Assembly: GCF_000208745.1 (NCBI RefSeq)
Contig: NC_030856.1
Coordinates: 5,830,409 to 5,894,408 of the forward strand
DNA: 64,000 bases
Direction: 5' to 3'
DNA from: Theobroma cacao
Taxonomy: Eukaryota; Streptophyta; Magnoliopsida; Malvales; Malvaceae
A program made the position numbers and the translations under genes. The notes beneath the pieces were generated by a model. It was not told where the DNA came from, made no database searches, and saw only the letters and a list, made by a program, of their open reading frames with translations. This document shows positions 9,848 through 20,955 of this stretch, in pieces (within the stretch, counting starts at the first letter, position 1; every line of letters begins with the position of its first letter).

Positions 9848-12084
9848 GCCTTTTCTTTTTTTATTTTTTATTTTTTTATAACTTAGTTTAGTTTCTATAT
9901 GTTGCACTGTCGGACTAGCTAGCCTTTGAAAATTTTGGTACATTATTTCTTTTCCTTTTCCTTTTCCTTTTTTTCTTTTAATTGTATAAAGCTGTGAAAA
10001 CTGTTTTTTGAGTCAAATTAGAACAGATCAAAGAGAGAAGTAACTGTTACATTTCGATACCAAAATAAACTATAAAGGGTGATCATTCGAGTGTAGCCTT
10101 TTATTGAAACAACAGAAAGTTTATTTAGCACATTACAAAAACAAAAACCCTTTTCTGACAACGAAAATTTTCATTGAAAAAAAAAATTCATCAATCATTA
10201 TTGTATATTGTTATTAATTTTATGGATAATAGTTCCATTCCATCCAAACTTTGTTGAAATTTTATCAAAATTTTCCAATGAAATTAACTTTGTAAAAAAA
10301 ACATATTATTTTAAGTGCCGGTTATTATTTTGTAATGTGGTTTTTTATTACCGTATGTTGAAAATTTTATGTAAACAAAGTGCAGACAATTTGATACAAG
10401 AAATCGATAGTTACAAGCCAATGAAAATGACCTGCCAAACCATTGAATGAGAATATACACATCAATAGCAAAGTCAAAATTTCATATTTGAGAGGTTGAA
10501 AATAAGAAATTATAAAATTTTTTAAAAAATAGAGAGCAAAACTATAAAATTTGAAAAAAAATTATTAAATTATAAAATTTTAGAAGAGAGTCCGTCTTTG
10601 ACATACATCGTAAGCGGATGAATTTATACTCAAAAAGTGACTTTCAAAGTAAGCAAAAGACCTTCATAATTTACTTTTAATATAATTTGAGTGCAATTTT
10701 TTTTTTTTTTTTGTGGTGAAGACAAGAAATTTGAACAAAATTGACACCGTTTTGGGGGCATCTGACCAATTTTGTACTTGCTCTTTTATATTTCATATGA
10801 TATCGACTAATTTGGACTGAAACACATAGGGGGAAACAGAATTTGCCCCACCAGTTTCACCTTTGTCGATCAATACCCAAACCCCATGTCTTATCTTGGA
10901 CTTCATCGAGATCAAATCTTATCTTCTCTAATCCTTTGCATGAACAAAATAATTTGTAATTTAATTAACTTTTTAATAAAATTATCTCTTATTATGTAAT
11001 TTATCATCATATATCAAGAAAGATTTCTTTATATTTTTTATATGATATGGAAATTTATAAAATGAAAAAGAGTTATTTTTCATCGTATAATTTAAAATCG
11101 TAAATATAAAATATAATTTCTTATCGAATTAATTTTTACAATGAAATTCCTATTGATCTCACAAAGATGAAAGCCTTGGATAAGCATTCATTCAGAGATT
11201 CCAAATACTCCCAAAAATCAAGATGAAAGCCTCCAAGTAATCAGAGTAGTTCCAATACTCCCAGTAATTATGTACAAAGTATTATGTATTACAGCTTCTC
11301 ATAAAGAAGCAAAAGAAAGAATCCCATAATTTCATAGGCAATGATTAAGAACAAAAGTGGGCCTAAGTCATAAAGTACAGTGTCTTTGGGCCAGAATTAA
11401 TTGAAAAACCTACACAGGGAAAGAAGAAAATCCACTGTTGAAGATATACCATCGACTAGTCTTGAAAATCCATTGTATCTCTTCATAGAATTCGAGTTGG
11501 TGTTGCAAAGGAGGAGAAGCTCGTTGACAGCTCAGAAATTTAGATCATGGTCACTTTTGTGGGCAGGGAGTGTCTTTCCTAGTGAAACTGTTGCACTCCT
11601 TTTTGACAAGTCTTTGTCATCGACAACGGGATGCACTGGCGACAGTGGATCAACTTGGTCCATCTATTTTAACATTTCATGAACTCTTTTCTTCCTACCC
11701 CTATCAAATTTTTTGTCCCATACAGCATTGGGAAAAATGCTTATGAAAATAAGTTTTAATCATGTCGGACACGAACGTCCAATTGAGTTCATGTAGCATA
11801 ATCCACGAAAAAAGAAGAAAGAAATTCAACATCTAACAAATGATACCCGTAATGTTTCATTTTTATCCTTTATCTTATGAAAGTTTGAATTTTTTATCCA
11901 TAACTTTTTTAATCCATTTCAAATTCATGTATGCATCAACAACACTGTTAGAATTTTAAAAAAAATTTAAGATGTGCTGATGCTAACGTAGATCGTAGAT
12001 GCACTCGTTACAATTTTGTTCAAATGTTGAGAGTGTGTTGACAAATTTTGGATGAAAACTTTTACATCACATATTAAAATGAAA
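9848..12084. other. AT-rich intergenic region, no gene seen
   Basis: Starts with the 3' flank of the TAXIMIN gene. A short frame on the minus strand at 11532-11663 (44 codons, starting MDQVDPLSP) has protein-like composition but no recognised family. No structured repeat is evident before the foldback element at 12085. Confidence 0.4.
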
Positions 12085-12702
12085 GGTAAAATACCTTGAT
12101 TTTTTTAAGTTTTAATTAAAATTATACAGATATTTATTAGTTTTCGAAATGAACACTCCATCCTAAAACTAAAAACACTGTTAACAGAAATAATGAAAAA
12201 AATAAAATACTCTTTTTTAATAATTTAAAAAATTATTATTATGTTTTTTTAAAAAAATAAAAAAATAAGGAATACTGATCAATGCATCCTAGCTCCCCAA
12301 GAAAGGGGAGCACCAGTAGGGCCAATGGAGGGAAGCATCGGTGCTCCCTTAGGGAGCTTGATTTGGGACTCCCCCGATGCTCCCCTTAGGGAACCCGATG
12401 CTCTCTTAAGGAACTCCGATCGGGCTCCCCATGGGGAGGATCGGTGCTCCCCAATGGGGATCTTTTTTTTAATAAAAAATAATAAAAAAATTATATAATT
12501 ATAATTATAAAAATTAATCAAGAGTAAAATTATTTTTTTACTCTTGCCACATCAGCAAGTTGACGGAAATACTAACGGTTGACAATGGTTAGACTTACGT
12601 GTCCAGTGAAAAATATTTTTTTAAAGTAGAGTGTTTATTTTAAAAACTAATAGACTTTCATGTAATTTCGATCAAAATTTAAATGGGTCAAATATTTTAC
12701 CC
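12085..12702. mobile_element. Foldback (MITE-like) element with a GC-rich core, copy A
   Basis: Outer ends are inverted repeats: GGTAAAATA at the left and TATTTTACCC at the right. Homology runs inward over roughly 100 bases, including the shared AAATGAACACTC / GAGTGTTTATTTT block. The AT-rich arms enclose a strongly contrasting GC-rich core (about 12285-12465) built from repeated CTCCCC and GGGGAGC blocks that can pair with each other. A related element lies at 41927-42608. The minus-strand frame through the core is not a gene. Confidence 0.75.
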
Positions 12703-13999
12703 TAAAATAAAACAAAGGCATCAAAATTCTAACATATTAATTAAGGGAAAGTGACTTTGACACTTTATCAGAATAATATCATTTAATAAAAGTAAAATTT
12801 ATTTGGTTTACATTGCTCTTATTGACCTCTGCTGTGTTTCATGTTTATGCAATTTTTAGTTAGTACCCATCAAGTTGGAGGGCTATATGCAAGTTGACCC
12901 GGTTGAGCTAGCCTAGCTTTCTCATTTATGCATAGAGGGGTGGATGGGTGAGAAGCAATCAAAACCTTTGAATACACACAGTGCAAAGCATTGAAAAGTT
13001 CACCAAAACCTTGACAAAAAAATTTTGGTCTTAAGGAGCTTCAAGAAGGGAGGAAGGCCCCAGGGGCTAACATCACAATTCACAGGTTCATGAACAGAGC
13101 CTTCAACCACCAAATCATCCAAATGTAAGTGTGGGGAAGCCTGCTGCCCTCCTAAACGACACAAGTTTTCAATGTGATGTAACACCAAAGCAACAAGGGA
13201 TTGTTGACAAGGGGTTTTTCAAGATTTTCTTTCATCAATTCCTCAAAGAAATACAACTAGTTTTTGGCTTCAAAGGGTTATACACAATTATTTTGCTGTG
13301 TCTAATTCGGAAAACCCTCTTATGTTGTCTTCTTAAGGTGGCAAGAAGACCAAATTCATGCACTCAATCTGTTACAAGGATCTGGTCCCATGGCAAAAGT
13401 TAGTTCAGCTTTAGGGATACAAAAGTTTTTTAGTCTTCTGATTGAAGAGATTTAACAGCGTCCTGAATGCAAACCCAAGTTGCCATATTCATGCATTTAG
13501 TCCTATGATATGATCCTCATCCAACAAACAATAAGAGGTGACAAAACTTGTTGGCAGAGATATGAGACATTTTCTTTTATATATGAGAAACCTTAGTGAA
13601 AATCCCATTCATATTTTCTGTCGGCTGTTATTCAACCTACAATGTTTTCTGTGGGGGTCTATGAAGCCTGGAGTTAAAATGGCTTAGGCTCTAGGGGTTC
13701 AAATTATTGGTAAATGCCAGCTAGTATAGTTTTGAATTTTATTACTTGCAAACAAAAATTGTCCTCATACAACGACAAACACAAGGAAACTGCTTTTTTT
13801 TTTCAATTTTTTTTCTTGATACATATATTACGAAAAAAAATTAAACGAAAAGGAAAAATTCAAATCCTGAATAACCCGTATCTTTTAAATGAGTATATAA
13901 CAAGCAATATAATTATTATGTCAAGTTATTAATCTGGATTATCATTACAATTACTTTTTAAAGGTCACTAATTGATGTTAAGGCTAAGAATAAGCTAAG

Positions 14000-14031
<32 letters not shown>

Positions 14032-14880
14032 ATCATCTTTGTTTTCCCAATCTAAACTTTCCCTATAATTCAAAAGCTATACCAAAAATATTGCCTTAAA
14101 TAGAAAATATATGTGATGTAATTAGTTAGCGGAATTATCATATTTTGGTACGTAGCATTTAATTGTACCTTCAAGTCCTTGCAATATAACCTATTACTAT
14201 ATATGTTGCTGGGGGCCTCCGGCGCTGATCAAACTTGGGAGAGCTCTGACAGTCAAATATCTACAACTGCGAAGACCTTCCTGTGCAGCTGTTGGTTTCT
14301 TTCAAACTTGTATGTATTTATATATATTTTTTATTTTAATATGAAGCAAGTGGGTTTTCTTTCGTAAGACTTTTCATTGCTTTGTTTTCTACTTTGAGAA
14401 AGTGAAAGGATTTTGAGATGTGCATACGTAACTATGTGGCTGTGCGTCTTATCACACTCGCATTGCTCTATAGTACTTCTCTTTGATTGAAGTGGTACAA
14501 ATTGTGCAACAAAATATATACTATTTTTTTTTTCAAAGGACCTTGAAGAATATGAAAATCTAATAAGATGATAAAAAAAGAATAAATATAAAAAATTTTC
14601 TATGATCTTATCAAGAACCGAGTATGAGAAAATATATATTGTTTTTATAAAAGATTAACTTATTTCACATCGATCGTTAATAAGATTCGCATATGGAAGA
14701 AACCTATAAACCTATATGAATGTTGTTGGATGTATATCTATACTTGGATTCATTCTAGATATGTTTTGCAATCAAATTTTAAAAACAAAGTAAATCATCA
14801 ATTTTAATTTTCCTCAATCATATAGCTAGTCTATACTATAAGATAACATATTATATGTAGTTGCACGAGTAGGACCAACC
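12703..14880. other. Intergenic region with a possible decayed coding relic
   Basis: On the minus strand, about 13000-13200 reads as a 62-codon frame with balanced, protein-like composition. Broken stretches of similar character continue to about 13500 but are interrupted by stops. No family is recognised. The rest is AT-rich promoter-distal sequence of the HD-Zip gene. Confidence 0.3.
14000..14031. repeat. Compound (CT)10(AT)5 microsatellite
   Basis: A run of CT repeats passes directly into AT repeats. Confidence 0.95.
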
Positions 14881-14886
14881 CACGTG
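14881..14886. promoter_or_regulatory. G-box CACGTG in the HD-Zip promoter
   Basis: A perfect palindromic CACGTG lies 223 bases upstream of the HD-Zip start codon and 140 bases upstream of its TATA box. G-boxes bind bZIP and bHLH factors in light, ABA or jasmonate responses; which applies here is unknown. Confidence 0.5.
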
Positions 14887-15020
14887 AAGACCATCCTTGT
14901 GCATGACTTGAATGCTATGTAAGCCGCCTAACTAGCCTTTCTCTCTCTCTCGTTCAATTCTTCCGTCCTTTTCATTTGGTAGGACCTCTTCTTCATGTTC
15001 TTATTAAAACTTCATGAGAG

Positions 15021-15030
15021 TATATATAGG
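15021..15030 (+). promoter_or_regulatory. TATA box of the HD-Zip gene
   Basis: TATATATAGG lies 83 bases before the ATG and predicts a leader of about 50 bases. Confidence 0.65.
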
Positions 15031-15103
15031 ATTATCAACCCACCAGAAATTCCCATACCCAAAATCACTTTCCTTCTTTATCTAAAACAATTTTCCAAAA
15101 AAC

Positions 15104-15625
15104 ATGGATTTCCATGGCCAAAAACTATATGCCCCCAAGCACAACAAAAAGAGGCTGAACCAAGAGCAAGTAAGGTTGCTAGAGAGAAGCTTCACTGCCA
15201 ACAAGAAGCTGGAACCTGAGCTCAAGCTTCACCTTGCCAACCAGCTTGGAGTTCCACCAAGACAAGTAGCTATCTGGTACCAGAACAAGCGAGCCCGGTG
15301 GAAGACACAAAGCTTGGAACTTGACTACAACACTCTCCAAGTGAAACTAGAGAATGCATTGTCCGAGAAGAGAAGGCTTGAGAAAGATGTTAAGTATCTT
15401 CAAGAAGAGTTAAGGAAAGCTCAAGAGATGATGTTTGCCATGAATAATTACCAGAAAGATCATCACCACCGTCACCCTCCTTTCGTTTCTTGCACTTCAG
15501 CAGGATCTAGTGAAGAAGGAGGAAGCTCTAGCTTTCGTGAGGATAATGTTCATGATCATGCGGTTTTGCAGATTGATGAACTCTATGCTTGTTTGATTGG
15601 TGCAGATAGGCCAACTTGGAGCTAA
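15104..15625 (+). CDS. HB52: HD-Zip class I transcription factor, ATHB-52-like
   Basis: An intronless gene encodes 173 residues. The homeodomain spans about residues 14-70, with recognition helix [10 protein letters not shown] (58-67); here Tyr and Lys replace the usual Phe and Arg of WFQNRRARWK. A leucine zipper follows at once, with heptad positions L71, L78, A85, L92 and L99. The C-terminus has a His-rich patch, a Ser/Gly/Glu-rich segment and a DELYAC motif that I recall at the end of Arabidopsis ATHB-52, also a short, intronless class I member. These proteins bind pseudopalindromic CAATNATTG sites as dimers in the nucleus. ATHB-52 has been linked to light and ethylene/auxin responses. A G-box and a good TATA box lie upstream. 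The start is the first ATG after the TATA box in this frame. Confidence 0.93.
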   Translation: MDFHGQKLYAPKHNKKRLNQEQVRLLERSFTANKKLEPELKLHLANQLGVPPRQVAIWYQNKRARWKTQSLELDYNTLQVKLENALSEKRRLEKDVKYLQEELRKAQEMMFAMNNYQKDHHHRHPPFVSCTSAGSSEEGGSSSFREDNVHDHAVLQIDELYACLIGADRPTWS

Positions 15626-17027
15626 GGTGGTTGTGGGAAAACTTGTTCTTTATTGTATTTATGGTGCAATAACAAGTTTCTTGTTGCCTGTCCTCGTAGG
15701 AAAATAGTGCACTTTTGTAGGCAGTGTTTGGTCAGAAGGACAGAACAGATAAATGGACAAACAATCATTCAATGGCTTCCTAACTTTTCCATCTTTTATC
15801 CTTCTTGCCAAACACAACTTTAGTTGGAATCCCTTTATGTTAATTTCCAGTAGCTTATTACATAAAAAATGTTAACGTCTTTGCTATATGATTTTGGAGT
15901 GACCATAACCTTGTCTTGTAACAACTAACAAAGCCAAAGTGATTGACCCTTTTTTTGACCTATATATTGTTGCTTGGTCCTATCCAACTTAAATGCTCAA
16001 TGCAAGTGGGAAATGGCAGTCTGTCTAATGACAGGATCCCTTCAACATTCACGCATCATTCTTCCGTAAATTGGTGTCACTTAATTAATTTCTGTCTCAT
16101 CCCTATGGAAGATTGAAAGTTTAGGACCATTTCAGTCTAATGTTATTACTATTGTTTTGGTATATCACCATGTTAATTACTATATATTTCTTAAAACCTA
16201 TGATGCATGTGTTTTCTGGCCAATGGAGTAACTAGCTCGCTAGAAATCTTTAATTTGAAAGATTAATTTTAATTTGTATTAATGGACTATGATTTTATTT
16301 ATATATACACCAGTAGTTTGGTACTATTGGAGTGTAAAATTATAATGGAGTAATGGTATATTTTTATCACATGTCTACTTAAGAACAAATGAATGAAAAA
16401 AAATTAACCTTAACCAATTGAGTTAATATGCCCTAATCTGGAATTTTTCCTGCAAATAAAAACTTAGTATATATTCAGCATTTAGTCATGGTATATTTTT
16501 AATTAGATTCAACCTAAGAGAGATATAGCTTACATTTAAATTGAAAATAACTAATATTTTCGACATCCGAATATTTGATTAATGATAAATGTAGACATCT
16601 CTCTACTTAAAAAGTCAAATTCGAATTTCTCATTTCTCGATTAAAAAAAAAAGAAAAGAAAATATATCATTAACATTGACAGTTTTTTCAATAATTTTGT
16701 TTAACCCATTATATAATAAGACGAGTATTTTAATTTCCTAGAATATATAATTAGATGCCGTTAAAAAATATTATTTTGATAACCTAATTAGGTGACTCAT
16801 CAATAAAAGGAAGAAAAGCAATTAATTTAGTCTGACCCAGTAGTTTGAAATCAATATGATCTAAGTATATAATATAATATAATAGATAATCAGTGTATCG
16901 AGTTAGATATCTGAATTCAAGTATCTTTTTTTCAGACCAAAAACTAGGGAAAGTCTACAACAACTTATAAGCCGAAGAATTGGACTAGTCAAGGATTATA
17001 TAAATAAATAAANATATATATAAATAA

Positions 17028-17081
<54 letters not shown>

Positions 17082-17473
17082 ATTAAACTCTTGACAAAGT
17101 AATATCTATTTCAATGATTTTGAATCAAATTCGATATTTTAATTCATTAAGTTACTTAACAAAACAAAATTGTAATTTTTAACTCAATGTTTATTTATTG
17201 ATATGGTTAGGTATAAAACCTCAAATTGCCGACGAGATTTAGAATCTTGAGATCTTGTGAATTTAATTTAATTTTATATTGAATTTGTTCAATTATATAT
17301 CGATTTGTTGGTGACTTGTTTGTTTACTAATATTTTTTATGAAATGTAATACTTAATTATAATTTTAATTATTAGTGGTAAGTTTAATTTTATATATAAA
17401 AAAAAGCAACAACTAAAATATATAAATTTAATTTTTTGAAAGAATGGATGTTGAACTAATGGATAATATATAA
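15626..17473. other. AT-rich intergenic region with SINE-like relics
   Basis: The first few hundred bases are 3' flank of the HD-Zip gene. Around 16560-16660 a degraded unit with a TCAAATTCGAATTTC B-box-like core and an A-rich tail resembles the SINEs at 5442 and 52271, but no target duplication was found. An N gap is at 17013. Confidence 0.35.
17032..17077. repeat. (AT)n microsatellite next to an assembly N
   Basis: About 23 AT units, preceded by TAAATAAATA repeats and a single N at 17013, so the true length is uncertain. Confidence 0.9.
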
Positions 17474-17990
17474 GGGTGAGTAATTGGTCGATTCGATTTA
17501 CTATAATTAAGGATCAAATGGATTAAACATTGTGAAAAAATGACCAAAACCAACCAAATTTAAAAGAGAATCGAACTGACCAAACATCAAATTAGTTCGA
17601 TCAATTCGGTTTTGGATTAAAAGAATCAAAATTTTATCATTGTTTTTTACAAATCACAACATTGAAATTTATAAATACATAATTATAAAATATACAAATT
17701 ATCTAAACATTAAAAAAAACATAACATTTGTCTTGTCACTCACATAATTATGTTTTTTCACATAAACCATCAAATTAATATTCAATAATTTTATATATTT
17801 TATATAAATTTTTAAAATATATATAGTATTAATTTAGTTTTTTGCTCAATACAGTCCAAAAATTTTAAAATCAAGAACTGACCAAATAAACTAATTGAAT
17901 CAAATTTTTTAAACCAATTGATCAATTGGACTAAACTGTTTTACTCAAATTACATTCAGATCATTGGTCTCATTCAATTTTACTCACCCC
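17474..17990. mobile_element. MITE with GGGTGAGTAA inverted ends
   Basis: The left end reads GGGTGAGTAATTGGTCGATT. The reverse complement of the right end reads GGGTGAGTAAAATTGAATGA. Homology continues inward in inverted order: the motifs GACCAAA, TTCGATCAATTCGGTT and ATCAAAATTTTATC on the left are mirrored on the right. The interior is AT-rich with no open frame. The size of 517 bases and the subterminal symmetry fit a non-autonomous DNA element; its superfamily is not assigned because the target duplication is unclear. Confidence 0.7.
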
Positions 17991-18645
17991 CAATAACATA
18001 TGTGAGGAAAAGGGAAAATTTTGTCCTATTTCCTAAGTAGTATAAAGAAAATTCAATAAACAAACCCCAATCATATCCAAACAAATTGGAACACTTTCAT
18101 GACAGAATGATTACATGTTAATGACAAAAGCAAATAGGAACAACATTGTTGGGGACCCAAAGCTATAGCTTCTAAGCTTAGGCACCACATATGACCTTTG
18201 ACTAAGAATAATGTCCTATTTGTCTGTTAATTGTTATATTCACATTATATGAGATTGAAAATTTGACTTTAACAGTGCAATTACACCTCTGAATTGTCTA
18301 AGTTTTTAAAGGGAGTGCATATCTATAATTTATAGATATTAGATAAGATTCATCCAAATTATAAATAATAATTTTTATTGCGATGAATTATTTTATTAAA
18401 AGTAATTTTTTTATCATATAAAATTTATCCAATTTGAAAATAAGATTTTTAATTATATTGAGTAGTTTTCATTAAAATATATATATATTTTAATGATAAT
18501 AATATTGAAATATTTTTTGATTAATATTACAAATTTTCAATTATTTATACTCTTAATATTACATTTTAAAAAATTTTGTATATGTTTAATTATTATTTAA
18601 AAATTAATGTAAAAAGTATTTAATCAAGTGACAACAAACACTAGA

Positions 18646-19815
18646 TTCCATTTATTTTGTAATAAAATGTTTTCCAAAAAACATTTTCAAAAGTTAAGGT
18701 TGTTTGGACGACGAAAAACGAAAATCAAAATGCAAAACATTTTATGAGTTAATGGAAAAAAAAACCCGTTAACCTTGTAAATTGTCTTGCACCTTGAAAA
18801 GACGTAAGACAATTTCCAAAACGCAAGCTCTCTCTCTCGACCTTTTTCTTCCTCTCCCCTCCTTGTGTCGTGACCCTCCCTATCCCAAGCCATTCTCTCT
18901 CTCACTTGATCTGCTACTTCTCATTCCTCCTCCCACCATTGCCGGTAGCATCGCAAGTCTTCTTGATCAGTAACCTTTTCTTTGTTTCCTTCTTTCCTCT
19001 CTTTCTTTTTTTCTCTGTTTTGGTTATCAAAACTATCTCTTTCTCCTATTGCCACAACCACCAGTAGCCTGTACCTCCCATTCTCTTTCTTTTCCTCTTT
19101 TCTTTCTTTATCTTCCTTTTTTTTTTTCCTCTTTTTCCTTTCTTTTTCTCAAAAGAAAACTCTTTTTTCTTTGAATAACCTTCCTCTCTCAAGATTTGCG
19201 ATCAATTTAAAGAACTCCCAACAAAAATTCAAAGCCAACCATGATACTTCAATAAGCAGTACTATCTACCCAAATAGCATATCTTTAATTTTTAGATTTC
19301 AAGATTCAAGTTATCAATATCAATTTGAAGCTTAGAGACTAGTTAACTATAGTACTTAATCCCTCAAATATAAGTATTTTCATGAATGTAATTTGTTTAA
19401 TCTTTCTTCGTGTTTTTCTTTATTGTATTTGGATAATATTCGTTGAGTTTAATTAAATTGGTAAGGTATTCTTTTTAAAATAAATAGTGAAAAATATTTT
19501 TCATAAAATGTCCAAATAAAATCAATATCAATTTGAAGCTTAGAGGCTAGTTAACTATGCTACTTAATCCCTCAAAAATAGGTTTTTTTTTTAACATGTA
19601 TAAAATTTGAGTAATCGTTCTTTTTGTTTTTTTTTTCTATTGTATTTGGATAATATTCGTTGAATTTAATTAAATTGGTAAGGTATTACTTTTTCAAAAA
19701 TAAATAGTTGAAAATATTTGTCATAAAAACATTCAAATAAAATATTTTCTATAGTTTATCCAAATAACATAAAATATAGATTTTTTTTTGTAAAATGTTT
19801 TACACGTAAAAAAGT
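18646..19815. mobile_element. Foldback-type element with pyrimidine-rich cargo, copy A
   Basis: The left end starts CCATTTATTTTGTAATAAAATG and contains a short palindrome in which GTCTTGCACC pairs with the GACGTAAGAC block (about 18780-18812). The same ordered motifs occur in reverse orientation at 52650-53609, so the two are one family. The right end, with GTAAAATGTTTTAC near 19791, mirrors the left end loosely. The interior differs between copies: here it holds a C/T-rich tract (about 18825-19200) and a 208-base tandem duplication. Long Phe/Ser/Leu-rich frames in the C/T tract are compositional artefacts. Confidence 0.6.
19315..19743 (+). repeat. 208-bp tandem duplication
   Basis: Two copies begin CAATATCAATTTGAAGCTTAG at 19315 and 19523 and share the block TGTATTTGGATAATATTCGT. 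They differ by substitutions and small indels, so the duplication is not very recent. Confidence 0.85.
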
Positions 19816-20157
19816 TATTTTATAATTATTAAATGGTGTCACGGGTCGGAACTTAAACCCAATCCCATGTGACTTTAAGTTCTAAAATTAGAACTTCAAT
19901 AAGTTTATAAATCACAAACCCATATTCCCAACTCAAAAGACATATCTAATAGATAGTGAAATATTCATGTTTATAATCCTTAGTCTTACTCTATTTCTTA
20001 CTGATATGGGATCCGTAACATTTCCCCCACCCAATTATGTACTGTCCTCATTACATTGGCTTTTACTCATATAAGAAGGAGACTCTTACACTAGTCTGGG
20101 TTTATATTGACCTTGTATCTCTTATAGGAGCTCTACATCAATAAAGATTCGAGTCTA

Positions 20158-20168
20158 CTCTGATATCA
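20158..20168 (-). other. Primer-binding site (tRNA-iMet), minus orientation
   Basis: Read on the minus strand, TGATATCAGAG differs by one base from TGGTATCAGAG. It starts two bases from the end of the LTR-like block, as expected for a PBS. Confidence 0.6.
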
Positions 20169-20422
20169 CTTGTTACGGGTTGAAATTTAAACCTAACCCC
20201 ATGTGGCCTTAAATTCTAAAAATAGAGTTTGAGTAAATCTATAAATCATGAGTCATGTCACAACATTCACATCAGTAAAAAATGAGGTGGGTTTTGAAAA
20301 CGTAAATATGGGTCTTCCATCACCTATCAAGCACGGCTTTTGGGTTAGGAGCATAGGCCCCTGATTTATAGGCTTACTTAAGCTCCACACGAGGTTGAGT
20401 TTAAGTTTCAATTCGTAACAAG

Positions 20423-20433
20423 TGGTATCAGAG
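20423..20433 (+). other. Primer-binding site (tRNA-iMet), plus orientation
   Basis: TGGTATCAGAG follows the LTR-like end GTAACA after a two-base spacer. Confidence 0.7.
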
Positions 20434-20955
20434 TAGATTCAAATTTTTACTGATATAGGCTCACTTAAGAGATATAAGGGTCGAGGTAAGCCTAAATTAG
20501 TATAAGAATCTCTCTCCTTTATGGGTCAAGAGCCAGTGCAACGAGACATTGCATAATTGGCATCTTACATCAATAAAAAATGAGGTGAGTGTTTAAAATA
20601 TAAATATGAATTTTTCATCATCCATCAAACATGTTTTTTTTTGTTGAAAAAGTAGATTATAAAACTCTATTTTTAGAGTTTAAGATCACACGTGGTTGAG
20701 CTTAAGTTCAGACTCGTGACAAACGGATCCTAATTAAAAAAAAAAACCACCAATTAAGCTCGATATAACTTTAAGAAAAACTCAAAACGATGCGTTTAAT
20801 AGCATTAAAAACGCCGCGTTTTTGTGGCTAGAATTATATTATTCTTTTCCCTCTCTTTTGCCCCCGCTCCCTCCAAATCAATGGTCCAAAAAATCAAAAA
20901 CCAGTACTTTCGGCGAAAAAACCCGTAATAAAACCCGACCCGACCAAATACCTAA

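Larger units (their letters stand above)
19837..20721. mobile_element. Miniature LTR retroelement (TRIM-like) with outward-facing primer sites
   Basis: LTR-like ends with the TGTTACGGGTT / AACTCGTAACA signature occur at 19837, 20171, 20420 and 20721, as direct and inverted copies. A central LTR-like block (20171-20420) is itself an inverted repeat. It is flanked on both sides by sites matching the 3' end of initiator tRNA-Met: TGGTATCAGAG at 20423-20433, and its reverse complement with one mismatch at 20158-20168. No protein-coding capacity is present. The sequences just outside are AATGG and AACGG, an imperfect 5-base target duplication. The right end lies 234 bases before the HPY2 start codon, so it may overlap the promoter. 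Confidence 0.65.

Noticed and set aside
12279..12521. 80-codon Gly/Ala/Ser/Pro-rich frame on the minus strand
   Set aside because: It runs through the GC-rich core of the foldback element, whose repeats differ in length between copies and do not keep a frame.
18982..19335. 117-codon Phe/Ser/Leu-rich frame
   Set aside because: It lies in a pyrimidine-rich tract inside a foldback element; composition alone explains it.
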